A DNA stretch of 64,000 nt. Origin: Dyadobacter alkalitolerans DSM 23607 (GTDB taxonomy: Bacteria > Bacteroidota > Bacteroidia > Cytophagales > Spirosomataceae). The stretch covers positions 1-64,000 of the forward strand of contig NZ_AUAS01000014.1 of the NCBI RefSeq assembly GCF_000428845.1. The letters are read 5' to 3'. The number at the start of each line of letters is the position of its first letter. Within the stretch, counting starts at the first letter, position 1. A model generated the notes under the pieces. The model worked only from the letters and a program-made list of their open reading frames with translations. It did not search any database and was not told the DNA's origin. Positions 9,301-18,217 of the stretch are shown here, piece after piece. Made by a program: the position numbers and the translations under genes.

Positions 9301-11045
9301 TCGGGCAGGTAAATCGTCGCGTTCGCCGTTTCGTCATTGGCTGTAAATTGAGAAGTGACCTGGAAGTTGTCATAATCAGCCTTATCCAGGTTCGCCAGCA
9401 CAAACAGAATTCCCTTTTTGCTTAATGCAAATTCATCCGTTGCCTTATTGTAAACAAAATATTCTTCCAGGGTCAAGCGCTGCAATGTATTGCGCATGAT
9501 TTCCGGCTTCTGCTTGAATTTCCTGGCCAGATCGTCGGATAGGAAAGCTTGTTTTTTCTCTGTTTGTGTGTAGTTCGCAGCCATAATCAGCGGCTGGAAG
9601 CCATATTCCTTGCTAATGTCCTTGAAACGCTCCTTTTTGAAATAATCAAGCGATTCCAGCTTCACAGGCGCAACCTGCTTGCCATTAATGCGAAAGAATT
9701 CTACCTTATCATTCGGAAACCGCCACCGCATCGCCTGCGACCAGATATTCATTTTGTGATAAGTGTCTTTATAAGGAAGCGGCGCATAATCCGTCCGTTC
9801 TACACGGCCCAGTTTAACCAACCCTTCGTCATCATTGTATTTGAATGTCACGCCCGGATGAAATAGCGAATCGCTGCCAAGCGGCATGGAATAAGTTGCA
9901 AATGAGGCTGCTATGACCGAATTTTTGAGCACAAACTTCTTGCTTTGCGCCGTGAAAGCAAGCTTATCCTTATATTTTACCTTGATCGTCGAGGGAAGAT
10001 CGCTGAGGGACGAGCTGTACATTTCCGTCCCGATAAGCGCGAAACCGCCTTTGTAGTCAATGTTTTTACGCGTTTCCTTCAAGCGGGCGTCGATGCCGTT
10101 GGATACAAAACGCGGATAGGGAGCAGGCTGGCCTTTTATTTTCTTAACTCCACGATATTCTAATGTTCCTTTGATCGGCGCCGCCAGTTGTGAATCACTG
10201 TGCAATGTTACATTTTCCGCGACCAGCTTGGGTTGGGCAATATTGAAGGAATAACTGTCCAGATCGGCGTAAATCGATGAATCACCAGCTGCCTGCCAGT
10301 TGAACTTGCCATTTTTACCTACAAAAATCCCATCTTTCAAAGAAACACTGCCATTTGCCGGACCGAAAACAACCGAATCGCCAGCGGTAACCATGGCGAA
10401 TGTTGCATTCTGCAAATCGAGCAGTGCTCCCGAAATAACGGGCAGGGGATTGGATTTGGGTGTGATTACAAAGTTGGAATCAACCGGCGTGTCCCAGCTG
10501 TCATTGGCAGCAGCCACATTGGCCTCGGCGTTGGCCGCAACCGCATTCGTGGTGTCGAAACGATATTTATAACTTCCTTCTAAAAGGTAAAGCGAGTTGT
10601 AGTTAGCAGCGTAAAGTTTCTTGGTTTCATTTACCGTCCTGACCGTTTCCAGCACTTTCTGCAATGTTTTACCATCATATTGCTGCCCCGAGCTGGTCGC
10701 CAGATCCAGAAACCCTTCCAGGTTTTCGGGCGATTGCTTGGCAAATGCATGCGTATTCCGGATCAGCAGGAACATAACCGGCCCTGCTTTCTGCCCTTTG
10801 GAAATCTGTGTTTTGACAATGTTGATAAACTTCGTCTGCTGGGAAGTATTCAGCGCCGACATCCACACGCTGTCTAGCTGCGCGGCGGAGCGAATGTATT
10901 GCGGGTTGCGGCTGCCGTCCATGAGCTTGCGCAATTGCACCATAAACTGTCCCGGATCATCCGAAAGTTTCAGGTTTTGCGCAGATGCAGTTTGACCTGC
11001 TAATGCCAGAATGCAGAAAAGTAAAGCAGTACGAAGTATCCTCAT
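6363..11045 (-). CDS. Very large exported protein of unknown function
   Basis: A 1560-residue protein starting at the ATG that encodes MRILRTALLFCILALAGQ, a signal peptide ending in ASAQ; the frame extends nine codons further upstream into prmA, but the signal peptide sets the start. An N-terminal helical stretch of about 150 residues is followed by a very long beta-rich body. Phrases of the kind 'YKGGFALIG' and 'FEGSATYQY' recur, as if from repeated strands describing layers. The tail is Lys/Val-rich (AAKTTKKKVVPAEVKKKKV). The body is reminiscent of LptA/OstA-type or AsmA-like stacked beta folds, but that is only an impression. It starts 10 bases after prmA and is probably co-transcribed with it. 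I do not recognise a named family. Confidence 0.75.
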   Translation of the reverse strand: MRILRTALLFCILALAGQTASAQNLKLSDDPGQFMVQLRKLMDGSRNPQYIRSAAQLDSVWMSALNTSQQTKFINIVKTQISKGQKAGPVMFLLIRNTHAFAKQSPENLEGFLDLATSSGQQYDGKTLQKVLETVRTVNETKKLYAANYNSLYLLEGSYKYRFDTTNAVAANAEANVAAANDSWDTPVDSNFVITPKSNPLPVISGALLDLQNATFAMVTAGDSVVFGPANGSVSLKDGIFVGKNGKFNWQAAGDSSIYADLDSYSFNIAQPKLVAENVTLHSDSQLAAPIKGTLEYRGVKKIKGQPAPYPRFVSNGIDARLKETRKNIDYKGGFALIGTEMYSSSLSDLPSTIKVKYKDKLAFTAQSKKFVLKNSVIAASFATYSMPLGSDSLFHPGVTFKYNDDEGLVKLGRVERTDYAPLPYKDTYHKMNIWSQAMRWRFPNDKVEFFRINGKQVAPVKLESLDYFKKERFKDISKEYGFQPLIMAANYTQTEKKQAFLSDDLARKFKQKPEIMRNTLQRLTLEEYFVYNKATDEFALSKKGILFVLANLDKADYDNFQVTSQFTANDETANATIYLPDTMLTVMGVSRFVVSDSLKIYAVPQDKKLIIGKNRNFTLNGQMVASNYQFRGQNIKFDYNQFFVNVAPSDSITFTPRDKFAKGQKGEVGGHVKYEKGGTFYLSDPKNKSGLQKGVKKSPRLVVEDGMMVYFDQPERGTVVYPREVNFKIPKIDMGGLDERDVIFEGTFNANGIIPNIQTVLKSMPDNSLGFEYKPPVTDMKLYDGKALARFTDTLTMDNTGLHSKAILKYMSASMTAKNVLLTADSLMASGEVASIKEATIGKGYFPAVQLKDYALKWYPNADSMFINTQGKSFSFYNGTTSLEGGLLLRSTGLYGNGKLKRADSELSSPDIKFNKDGYLANRSEFAINSVDQKSTKKLLTGKNVNIDFNFKTGIANFLTDETGFGTDSSGMEIPTASYKTLIGSAKWDMAKKTILMKGFGETSSYTSMDPDQEGLTFNGSEAIYDVEKVTLNIKGVPFIQTADVKIIPDGGLVSVDSKGKIAPLKKARIEIDTLNTSHRMRDADIRIDSRNHFEGSATYQYITARKDTFNIKMQNFELREIGAAEEGKKKRADNQAPAAVKYYTTARADIKETENLLLSPRIQYKGGINLIAYEPSLQLDGFVKPVIKFRKDFQSSWIVYKDAPGETVAIKIDKDLKNEHDIPLSVGLHYNEAKGMYMSFLSPKDSDGDEDIYSAQGALNYDEDEKAFKVMPPPGADGLIDEANALRFDDKTGLATFSGPLKLTGATWLQAVGTGEAQVDSARFSFNTMLLMKLPALEPISQPLAAKIVEVNLEEQNSTAADDDAEQLNNKLSALIGPKATDAYAKLTAAGYKPLFEASPALDVPMLLSNVNLNWSASHGAYYSQGPIGVANLGRNNINAQMEGVLEIRRSVDGDEFSLYLQASPDVWYYFDYKLGELGVVSSQVDFNDQITAKSKNVKSKDMSLVSIGSEEKDAFVNRFDDFYQPAIKKAKLAAKTTKKKVVPAEVKKKKVEPTEGF

Positions 11046-11055
11046 TGGTTTTGTT

Positions 11056-11886
11056 TCAACTTTTAAATACAATACAGGCCCATTGATTGCGCGTGTTAGA
11101 ATTGATCTTTGTCAAACCATTTTCCGATGCACATTGCTCAATGTCAGCCTGATCCGTTTCATAAAATCCGCTGGTAACCAGCCAGCCGCCGGGCTGTAAA
11201 TGTTTCACGTAAGCAGGGATCTCGCTTAATAGAATGTTCCGGTTAATGTTGGCCAATATTCCGCCAAACATTTGTCCTTCCGGCACTTCAGTGATTGTTC
11301 CCTGGAAAACCCCGGCCTCGGCAGCCAGATTATTCATTAAAAAATTCTCTTTTGTATTCTCAACAGCCCATTCGTCGATATCAAACCCCAACAACTGCAC
11401 TGCGCCTAGTTTCGAAGCCAGAATGGACAAAATTCCCGTCCCGCAACCCACATCCATAACTGATATTCCCTGATGGGGCAAACTCAGCTGCTCGTTCATG
11501 ACGAGCCACGTGGTTTCGTGATGTCCGGTGCCAAAAGACATTTTCGGTTGGATCAGCAAATCGTATTTAAATGCAGGGTCCGGCTCGTGAAAGGTGGCCC
11601 TCACCCGGATCTGGTCACCAACTTCTATTGGCTCGTAGCTTTTTTCCCACTCCTCATTCCAATTTCTTCTTTCTAACGATTTCCACGTGGCCGCTATTGT
11701 CGTTAATTCCAGGTATTTGGCAGTAAGATCCTGCAAGTTTTGCGCATCAAAATCATTTTCCTGAATATAAGCCAAAAGCCCCTCCTCCGTCTCCACAAAA
11801 GACTCAAACCCCACCTCCCCCAACTCCGCCATCAATATTTCAACAAAATCCGCGTCAATTTTAAGGTCAACTTCAATGTAGTTCAT
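11056..11886 (-). CDS. prmA: Ribosomal protein L11 methyltransferase
   Basis: The 276-residue protein has an N-terminal recognition domain and a class I SAM methyltransferase domain. The family motif FGTGHHETT is followed by the SAM-binding loop MDVGCGTGILSILASKLG, then GILANINRNILL. PrmA trimethylates lysines and the N-terminus of ribosomal protein L11 in the cytosol. It is upstream of the large exported protein with a 10-base spacing; the functional link is unclear. Confidence 0.92.
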   Translation of the reverse strand: MNYIEVDLKIDADFVEILMAELGEVGFESFVETEEGLLAYIQENDFDAQNLQDLTAKYLELTTIAATWKSLERRNWNEEWEKSYEPIEVGDQIRVRATFHEPDPAFKYDLLIQPKMSFGTGHHETTWLVMNEQLSLPHQGISVMDVGCGTGILSILASKLGAVQLLGFDIDEWAVENTKENFLMNNLAAEAGVFQGTITEVPEGQMFGGILANINRNILLSEIPAYVKHLQPGGWLVTSGFYETDQADIEQCASENGLTKINSNTRNQWACIVFKS

Positions 11887-11927
11887 TCTATTCCGATTGT
11901 ATATTGTTTATGGGTAAACTTACTCAC

Positions 11928-11964
11928 AAAAAAAGCCCACTCAAATTTAACATTTGAAATGGGC
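11928..11964 (-). terminator. Intrinsic terminator after glycogen synthase
   Basis: On the minus strand GCCCA-TTTCAAAT pairs with ATTTGA-TGGGC and is followed by seven T residues. It is 20 bases beyond the stop of the glycogen synthase gene and separates it from prmA. Confidence 0.8.
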
Positions 11965-11985
11965 TTCATTTAATTCTTTATCTGA

Positions 11986-13800
11986 TCAAGGCTTTCTCCG
12001 CTTCGCTGCAAGATCATGCGCGGTGTCATAATAAGACCTTAAATTCATCCAGTCGAATACATCTGAGATGTTTTCGACGCGGTTTCTTTGCATGATGCGG
12101 TCGCGGCGTTGCATTCTTACGAATTTGAAGAGAATGTCGGCGAGCTGGTCGGCGGCTTGGGTGAATGTTTGGGATTTTCGGTTGATGACGTAAATGCCGC
12201 GGTTTTCGTAATCCCGCATGATTTGCATAATGTAGTCCCCGAAACCAGAAAGATCGCTTGTCACGGTTGGAACGCCTCTAACTACACATTCCAATGGTGT
12301 ATAACCCCAGGGTTCATAGTAACTTGGGAACACGCCTAAGTGACAGCCACGAACAAATTGCCCGTAATCAAGTCCGAAAAGTGGGTTTGTAGAGGAAATA
12401 AAGTCTGGGTGATAGACGATTTTAACCCTATCCCGCTCATTGTTGACAAGATTTGCCGTTTTGCAAAACTCCGTGATGCCATCTTCTTCTTTCAGATCGT
12501 GCGTTACAAAGGCAGGTAACTTATCCGTTTTCCACGTTTGAATGGTTCTTCTGAGCCTTAGTCTCCAATATTCATCTACGAAATTATTCAGATCCGGCAT
12601 TTTATGGTCAGCGCCAGAAGCTGCTGCCAGGAAAAGCTTTTCTCCTACTTCTTTCTCGATGGCTGTACAAGTTTCCTGCAACTCATTTAACACCGCCCTC
12701 GATTGCAGCACATCCGGATTGACAGAGTAGTAAGGCTGTTTGGTCACAATAAACATGACAACCGTCATATCCATATTCGCCTGGACCATCTTCCAGTTCA
12801 GGCGGGCCAATGCTTCCAGCGTGAGATCATAGCCTTTGTTACTGTATTCGTAACGGCCCGAAGTGAAGAAGTAAAGTGTTTTATCTAAATCAAATGAATA
12901 GCTTGGGAAGAAATGTCCCAGAACAAACTCATGAATGCGTTCCTTATGCTTTAAATGCAGGTTTTGGAATTCATGGACGGCCTGGAAACGCTGCACATTC
13001 AGTCCATTAGGCGTCACCAGATCAGGCATCCGGCCCAGGAAAACTTCGCATTCACGGGCAGTAACATCACTTACCGTCGTCAATACATGCGCACTTAACG
13101 CAGCCTGCCGTTCAACCGAACATTGCGCCAGGATCCCGTAATTTTTTGCTTCCTGTTCCCAATCGAAAAAGGGCAGCTTGCTGTAAAATCCGCTGACATT
13201 CTGCGCAAGATAACGGCCCAGCATAGTGGCATGGGTCGTAAAAGTGGTTGCTATCTTAACATTATCCCTTTTCAGGTCAGGCAATCCGCTGCTGGCCATC
13301 CACTCATGGAACTGCGCAAAGATTTCCTCGCGTTTTGCATTCTCTTCAGCATATTCTTTCAGGAAAAGCCTTACGAATTCTCCAAAGCAAAGGGTTTGAT
13401 TCACCAGGTGTTCCACATTAATGGTGGGAATCCTGCTGCGTTCCCAAAGGTTGAATTTGATGGTATCCAGCTCATGCATGATGCTGTCCAGATCAAATAG
13501 AATGACGCGCGGCTTGCCCGTCACGAGCCAATAGCCATAAAATACATTGTAACCCATGTCGCGCATACGCTTCACGACACGGCCTGCCGGAGAATCCTCC
13601 AGATCACTGATTATTTCAAATTCGGATGAAGCTTTTTTATCAAAATATGGGCCCAGCAAGAAGTAGTTGTCTTCCCACCTTTCTACCATTGCGGGGACCT
13701 TGGTCCGTATTACAGTATAAATTCCTCCAACTTGATTACAAACCTCCCATGCAACTTCAAACAGGACGTTTTTCTTAGTGGTTTTGACAAATGGTTCCAA
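11986..13800 (-). CDS. Glycogen synthase of the eukaryotic (GT3-like) type
   Basis: The 604-residue protein begins with LFEVAWEVCNQVGGIYTVIRTK, the donor-domain signature of animal and fungal glycogen synthases rather than of GlgA, which has a KTGGL motif. It also carries FTTHATMLGRYLA, and a C-terminal SYYEPWGYTPLECVVRGVPTVTSDLSGFGDY segment holding the retaining-transferase E...E pair. The enzyme should elongate alpha-1,4-glucan from a nucleotide sugar in the cytosol. GT3-type synthases are usual in Bacteroidota. The gene is monocistronic with its own terminator. Confidence 0.9.
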   Translation of the reverse strand: MEPFVKTTKKNVLFEVAWEVCNQVGGIYTVIRTKVPAMVERWEDNYFLLGPYFDKKASSEFEIISDLEDSPAGRVVKRMRDMGYNVFYGYWLVTGKPRVILFDLDSIMHELDTIKFNLWERSRIPTINVEHLVNQTLCFGEFVRLFLKEYAEENAKREEIFAQFHEWMASSGLPDLKRDNVKIATTFTTHATMLGRYLAQNVSGFYSKLPFFDWEQEAKNYGILAQCSVERQAALSAHVLTTVSDVTARECEVFLGRMPDLVTPNGLNVQRFQAVHEFQNLHLKHKERIHEFVLGHFFPSYSFDLDKTLYFFTSGRYEYSNKGYDLTLEALARLNWKMVQANMDMTVVMFIVTKQPYYSVNPDVLQSRAVLNELQETCTAIEKEVGEKLFLAAASGADHKMPDLNNFVDEYWRLRLRRTIQTWKTDKLPAFVTHDLKEEDGITEFCKTANLVNNERDRVKIVYHPDFISSTNPLFGLDYGQFVRGCHLGVFPSYYEPWGYTPLECVVRGVPTVTSDLSGFGDYIMQIMRDYENRGIYVINRKSQTFTQAADQLADILFKFVRMQRRDRIMQRNRVENISDVFDWMNLRSYYDTAHDLAAKRRKP

Positions 13801-14129
13801 TACGGGATGTAGGTTTAAACGTTACTAGCTGCATTTGCAAAGCTTGTTGTTTTCTTTATGTCACAAAAATCCTTGTAATTACACAATAAATATGCAGAAA
13901 AATTATTCACAATTACAACAATCCATGGTTTGTTTCTTTGTCCTCAAACAAAGTCGAATCTGCGCCTGGACGCCAGAAATATAATAAAGTCAAGAATACA
14001 GCTTATAGCAATCTTACTTTGAGTCAAGCCAAATGAAACCGTCATGACATGAATTTAAGACGGTTCTCGGCTAACTTTGTTCCAAATTACGTTACTTTGA
14101 TTGGATTAACATTTTGTATTGGTTAGATA
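13801..14129. other. Divergent intergenic region
   Basis: A 329-base AT-rich region between the divergent glycogen synthase and GHL10 genes. It must hold both promoters. The sequence TAACTTTG at 14072-14079 fits the TAnnTTTG -7 element in the direction of the GHL10 gene, but I see no matching TTG at the normal spacing. No open frame, RNA gene or strong hairpin was seen. Confidence 0.4.
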
Positions 14130-15698
14130 GTGAAAAAAATTAAAATAGTTGCGCTTTCCTTTACATTGCTTCTGTTTATAATGGAAAGTTGTATTGCCCA
14201 GACTGCCGATACTGAAGAAATTTTACCTCCAAAAAGGGAATTCAGGGCAGTATGGATCGCTACTGTTGATAATATAGACTGGCCAAGCAGCAAAAATCTT
14301 ATACCAGAGCAACAGCAACAGGAGTTTTCCACTCTTCTTGATTTTCATAAAAGAGTAGGAATGAATGCCGTTTTCGTGCAAGTGCGCGCGGCGGGTGATG
14401 CATTTTATGCCAAAAGTCCTGAACCCTGGTCGGAATGGCTTACTGGTCGGCAGGGAAGGCAGCCTTACCCAATGTGGGACCCGTTGGATTATATGGTTAC
14501 AGAGGCACACAAGCGCGGCCTTGAATTCCATGCTTGGCTGAATTTAAACCGCTTGGTGCATAAGTCTTCAACCAGCGTTTCGGCCGATAATGTCAGCAAA
14601 ATACATCCCGAATGGATACTCAGTTATGATGGATACAAGCTATTCAATTTCGGCATTCCGGAGGTAAGGCAGTTTATCACGGATATGACAGTGAATGTGG
14701 CCAAAAATTATGATGTCGATGGCATTCACTTTGATGATTATTTCTATCCCTACGCGGCTCCCGGTCAGGTCATCCAGGATGAGGCAACATTCCAAAAGTA
14801 CGGCGCAGGATTTGCCAATAAGGCCGATTGGAGAAGACACAACATTGACTTATTGGTAAAACAAATTCATGACGGCCTCGCAGCGGTTAAGCCGAAACTT
14901 AAATTCGGGATCAGTCCTTTCGGGGTTTGGAGAAATAAAGACCGTGATGCGGAAGGTTCTAAAACATTTGGTGCATTGGCTTCCTATGACGACCTTTTTG
15001 CCGACAGCAGGCGCTGGATCAAAGAAGGCTGGATCGATTACATTGCACCGCAGGTTTATTTCTCGTCTGGATTTTCACGTGTTCCATACAAGAACCTGGT
15101 TGATTGGTGGACCGAAAATTCATACGAAAGACATTTATATATAGGAATGGGCGCTTACCGCGTGGGTTATAGGGATAGAGACAAACATTGGTCTAATCCA
15201 TTGGAAATTCCTAATCAGGTCCGGTACTTGCGGGAAAGCGAGACGGATGGGGCGATTTTTTTCAGTTCCCGTTCGCTGAAAGGCAACAGTCTTGGCTTTG
15301 TTGATTCACTCCGCCAGGATTTTTTCCGTTATCCCTCCCTGGTTCCTACAATGCCCTGGAAAGACCGCATTGCCCCATTGTCTCCAAGAAGTTTAAAAGC
15401 AACATTGCTGTCCAAAGGACTCGAACTGACCTGGGAACGCCCTGAGCCCGCTTCGGACGGAGATTTGGCTTGGTACTATGTCATTTACCGCTTTGCCCCC
15501 GAAGAAAAGGCTACGGCGCATGATCCACGGCGCATCATAGGCATGTGTTATGAGGGTGAAAAATATGTAGACATGACGGCCGAGGCAGGAAAAAGATACA
15601 TATATTATGTTACGGCAGTGGACCGGTTGCATAACGAAGGACGCCCGATCGGGCCGTTAAAAGTGGAAGTCCATGATCAGAAGCTTGTGAGATTTTAG
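14130..15698 (+). CDS. GHL10 family glycoside hydrolase-like exported protein
   Basis: The 522-residue protein starts with GTG (MKKIKIVALSFTLLLFIMES) and has a signal peptide ending near CIAQ. The catalytic-type TIM barrel starts with PPKREFRAVWIATVDNIDWPS and continues through FHAWLNLNR, VDGIHFDDYFYP and FGISPFGVWRN. These are the marks of the GHL10 (DUF187/YngK-like) family. A fibronectin-like C-terminal domain follows (LELTWERPEPASDGDLAWYY). It probably acts on a cell-wall or extracellular glycan in the periplasm or at the surface. The next gene, nuoD, follows after three bases, an odd neighbour. Confidence 0.82.
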   Translation: MKKIKIVALSFTLLLFIMESCIAQTADTEEILPPKREFRAVWIATVDNIDWPSSKNLIPEQQQQEFSTLLDFHKRVGMNAVFVQVRAAGDAFYAKSPEPWSEWLTGRQGRQPYPMWDPLDYMVTEAHKRGLEFHAWLNLNRLVHKSSTSVSADNVSKIHPEWILSYDGYKLFNFGIPEVRQFITDMTVNVAKNYDVDGIHFDDYFYPYAAPGQVIQDEATFQKYGAGFANKADWRRHNIDLLVKQIHDGLAAVKPKLKFGISPFGVWRNKDRDAEGSKTFGALASYDDLFADSRRWIKEGWIDYIAPQVYFSSGFSRVPYKNLVDWWTENSYERHLYIGMGAYRVGYRDRDKHWSNPLEIPNQVRYLRESETDGAIFFSSRSLKGNSLGFVDSLRQDFFRYPSLVPTMPWKDRIAPLSPRSLKATLLSKGLELTWERPEPASDGDLAWYYVIYRFAPEEKATAHDPRRIIGMCYEGEKYVDMTAEAGKRYIYYVTAVDRLHNEGRPIGPLKVEVHDQKLVRF

Positions 15699-15701
15699 CA
15701 T

Positions 15702-16919
15702 ATGAGCAATACAATTCAATACGAGTATAAACCCGAGTATTTATCGGTTTCAGGCCCAACAAAATACAACTCCGAAACGCTTCGTAAAGAAGAAATGGTG
15801 TTGAATATGGGCCCGCAACATCCTAGTACTCACGGTGTTTTGCGATTGGAAGTGGTTACGGACGGGGAAATAATCGTAGATGTAGTCCCACATTTGGGTT
15901 ACCTGCACCGGTGCTTCGAGAAGCACGCAGAATCACTGCCATTTAACCAGGTTATTCCTTATGTGGATCGCTTGGATTATGTGGCGTCGATGAATTCTGA
16001 ACATGCCTATGTGATGGGTGTGGAAAGAATGCTCGGCATTGAAAATGATATTCCAAAACGCATTGAATATATCCGCGTAGTGGTTGCAGAGCTCAATCGG
16101 CTTGCTTCTCATTTTGTAGCATTAGGCACTTACGCCATGGACATTGGCGCATATACGCCATTCTTGTGGATGATGCGTGACCGCGAGCAGATCCTCCGCT
16201 TGCTCGAATGGACCTGCGGCGCGAGAATGCTTTACAATTACATTTGGATCGGAGGCTTGTTTTACGATCTGCCTGTGGGTTTTGAAGAACGCTGCCTGGA
16301 ATTTATAAAATATCTGAAACCTAAGCTGACAGAATTGCAGCAACTTGTGGTTGATAACAAAATTTTCATCCAGCGCACGGCGAATGTGGGCGTATTGCCC
16401 TTGCGGGTCGCCATTAATTATGGTTGCACAGGCCCAATGCTTCGCGGCTCCGGATTGCGTTACGATTTGAGAAAAGTGGACGGCTATTCCGTTTATCCCG
16501 AGCTGGATTTTGAAATACCCATCGGCACAGGCGCCATGGGTACAACCGGCGATTGCTGGGACCGGACGTGGGTGCGTGTGATAGAATGCTGGGAATCAGT
16601 GAAATTAATCGAGCAAAGCCTTGAACAACTTACGGGAGACTACAAGCGAACCCGCGATTTCGATCCGCAGGCCATTGTTCCCAAGAAAATCCGCCCCAAA
16701 GCAATGGATTTCTACGTTCGTGGTGAAAGTCCGAAAGGCGAGCTAGGCTTCTTTTTCCGCTCCGACGGCCGTTCCGACGTTCCGTTTCGCTGCAGGGCGC
16801 GTTCTTGCTGTTTTCACAACCTTTCTGTGATCGGAGAAATTACAAAAGGCTCATTACTAGCTGATTTAGTAGCCGTGATCGGTTCTATTGACGTGGTAAT
16901 GGGGGAAGTGGATCGATGA
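15702..16919 (+). CDS. nuoD: NADH-quinone oxidoreductase subunit D (orphan copy)
   Basis: The 405-residue 49-kDa-type subunit of complex I starts its core with LNMGPQHPSTHGVLRL and ends with the conserved IGSIDVVMGEVDR. YLHRCFEKHAESL replaces the usual HRG-x-EK with HRC-x-EK. The protein spans quinone-site residues at the membrane/peripheral arm junction. No other nuo gene is nearby; the neighbours are a glycosidase and asd. It begins three bases after the GHL10 stop. It may be a second copy or a displaced member of the nuo set. Confidence 0.88.
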   Translation: MSNTIQYEYKPEYLSVSGPTKYNSETLRKEEMVLNMGPQHPSTHGVLRLEVVTDGEIIVDVVPHLGYLHRCFEKHAESLPFNQVIPYVDRLDYVASMNSEHAYVMGVERMLGIENDIPKRIEYIRVVVAELNRLASHFVALGTYAMDIGAYTPFLWMMRDREQILRLLEWTCGARMLYNYIWIGGLFYDLPVGFEERCLEFIKYLKPKLTELQQLVVDNKIFIQRTANVGVLPLRVAINYGCTGPMLRGSGLRYDLRKVDGYSVYPELDFEIPIGTGAMGTTGDCWDRTWVRVIECWESVKLIEQSLEQLTGDYKRTRDFDPQAIVPKKIRPKAMDFYVRGESPKGELGFFFRSDGRSDVPFRCRARSCCFHNLSVIGEITKGSLLADLVAVIGSIDVVMGEVDR

Positions 16920-16975
16920 CGTTGTACTTAGCCCCAAACCCCCGGGGGGGCTTTTGCTCCCTACTAGTAAACTGC

Positions 16976-17001
16976 AAAGTCCCCTTTAGGCGATTTAGGG
17001 G
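16976..17001. repeat. Intergenic repeat copy between nuoD and asd
   Basis: The convergent gap of 137 bases contains AAAGTCCCCTTTAGG followed by CGATTTAGGGG. The same word pattern occurs as both arms of an inverted repeat at 26586-26654. A C/G-rich run (CCCCAAACCCCCGGGGGGG) precedes it from 16932. It looks like a dispersed intergenic element, possibly acting as a terminator between the convergent genes. Confidence 0.5.
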
Positions 17002-17056
17002 AAAAAAAGAAGCCGCCTTTCAGCAGCTCCTCATTTTCTCTTATTTTGTTCTAAAC

Positions 17057-18067
17057 TTAAACAGCCTGCGCAACGCCTACCAAATCATGCTTGGCTAAAA
17101 ACTCAGCAATCTGAACCGTGTTGGTCGCTGCTCCTTTACGAAGGTTATCTGCTACAATCCACAAATTCAATGTTTTAGGCTGAGATTCGTCGCGGCGGAT
17201 GCGGCCTACGAATGTCTCGTCCTTGCCGTGTGCTGTTAATGGCATTGGATAAAGCGCGTTTTTAGGATCATCCTGTAAAATCACACCTTCCGCCTCGCTC
17301 AGGATCTGACGCACTTCATCCAGATCAAATTCATTTTCAAATTCAATGTTAACCGCCTCAGAGTGACCACCAATCGTAGGGATACGAACCGTTGTTGCAG
17401 TTACTGCAATGCTGTCGTCGCCCATAATTTTCTTCGTTTCATTGGTCATTTTCATTTCTTCCTTTGTGTAGCCGTTATCCAAGAACACGTCGATATGCGG
17501 CAATACATTCAGGTCGATCTGGTGCGGATATATTTTTCCGCGGCTGTGATCGCCGGCGCGCTCCGAGAAAAGCTGATCAACGGCCGCCTTACCCGTTCCC
17601 GTTACAGACTGGTAAGTGGAAACCACTACGCGTTTGATCTTATATTTTTGGTGCAAAGGGTTCAAAACCACCACCATTTGAATGGTTGAGCAGTTGGGGT
17701 TTGCAATAATTTTGTCTTCTTTAGTCAATTCGCCTGCATTGATTTCAGGAACAACCAGTTTTTTGGTCGGGTCCATTCTCCATGCCGAGGAATTATCGAT
17801 AACTGTAATTCCGGCTTCTGCGAATCTTGGCGCAAGCTCCAATGACGTGCTGCCACCAGCCGAAAATATCGCTATTTCAGGTTTGGCTGCAATCGCGTCC
17901 TCAAATCCGATCACCTTTATCTGTTTACCCTTGAATGTAACTTCCTTACCAACAGATCTTTCTGATGCAACGGCTAATAATTCCGTCACCGGGAAATTAC
18001 GCTCTTCGAGCACTTTGAGGATTTCGCCGCCTACCAAACCGGTAGCGCCTACTACTGCGATTTTCAT
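17057..18067 (-). CDS. asd: Aspartate-semialdehyde dehydrogenase
   Basis: The 336-residue enzyme reduces aspartyl phosphate to aspartate semialdehyde on the way to lysine/diaminopimelate, methionine, threonine and so isoleucine. The NADP fold opens with MKIAVVGATGLVGGEIL. The catalytic cysteine is C126 in NPNCSTIQ, and the conserved histidine is in GGHSEAVNIE. It is transcribed alone on the minus strand. The upstream region 18103-18135 can form an imperfect hairpin but shows no T tract. Confidence 0.94.
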   Translation of the reverse strand: MKIAVVGATGLVGGEILKVLEERNFPVTELLAVASERSVGKEVTFKGKQIKVIGFEDAIAAKPEIAIFSAGGSTSLELAPRFAEAGITVIDNSSAWRMDPTKKLVVPEINAGELTKEDKIIANPNCSTIQMVVVLNPLHQKYKIKRVVVSTYQSVTGTGKAAVDQLFSERAGDHSRGKIYPHQIDLNVLPHIDVFLDNGYTKEEMKMTNETKKIMGDDSIAVTATTVRIPTIGGHSEAVNIEFENEFDLDEVRQILSEAEGVILQDDPKNALYPMPLTAHGKDETFVGRIRRDESQPKTLNLWIVADNLRKGAATNTVQIAEFLAKHDLVGVAQAV

Positions 18068-18217
18068 TCTAGCATTAAGATAAAAAGTGGATAGAAATTT
18101 GATCCCTTTCAGCTGCCTGAGCAGTTGAAAAGTGCCGCAAATTTACGAGGAAATTTAGAATGAATGTGGATTTTTACATTTTATGCGCTGAATTTCAGCC
18201 AGGAAAACGAAAATCAG

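Noticed and set aside
18103..18135. Hairpin upstream of asd as a lysine or methionine leader
   Set aside because: The stem is imperfect, no T tract follows and no leader frame with relevant codons is present.
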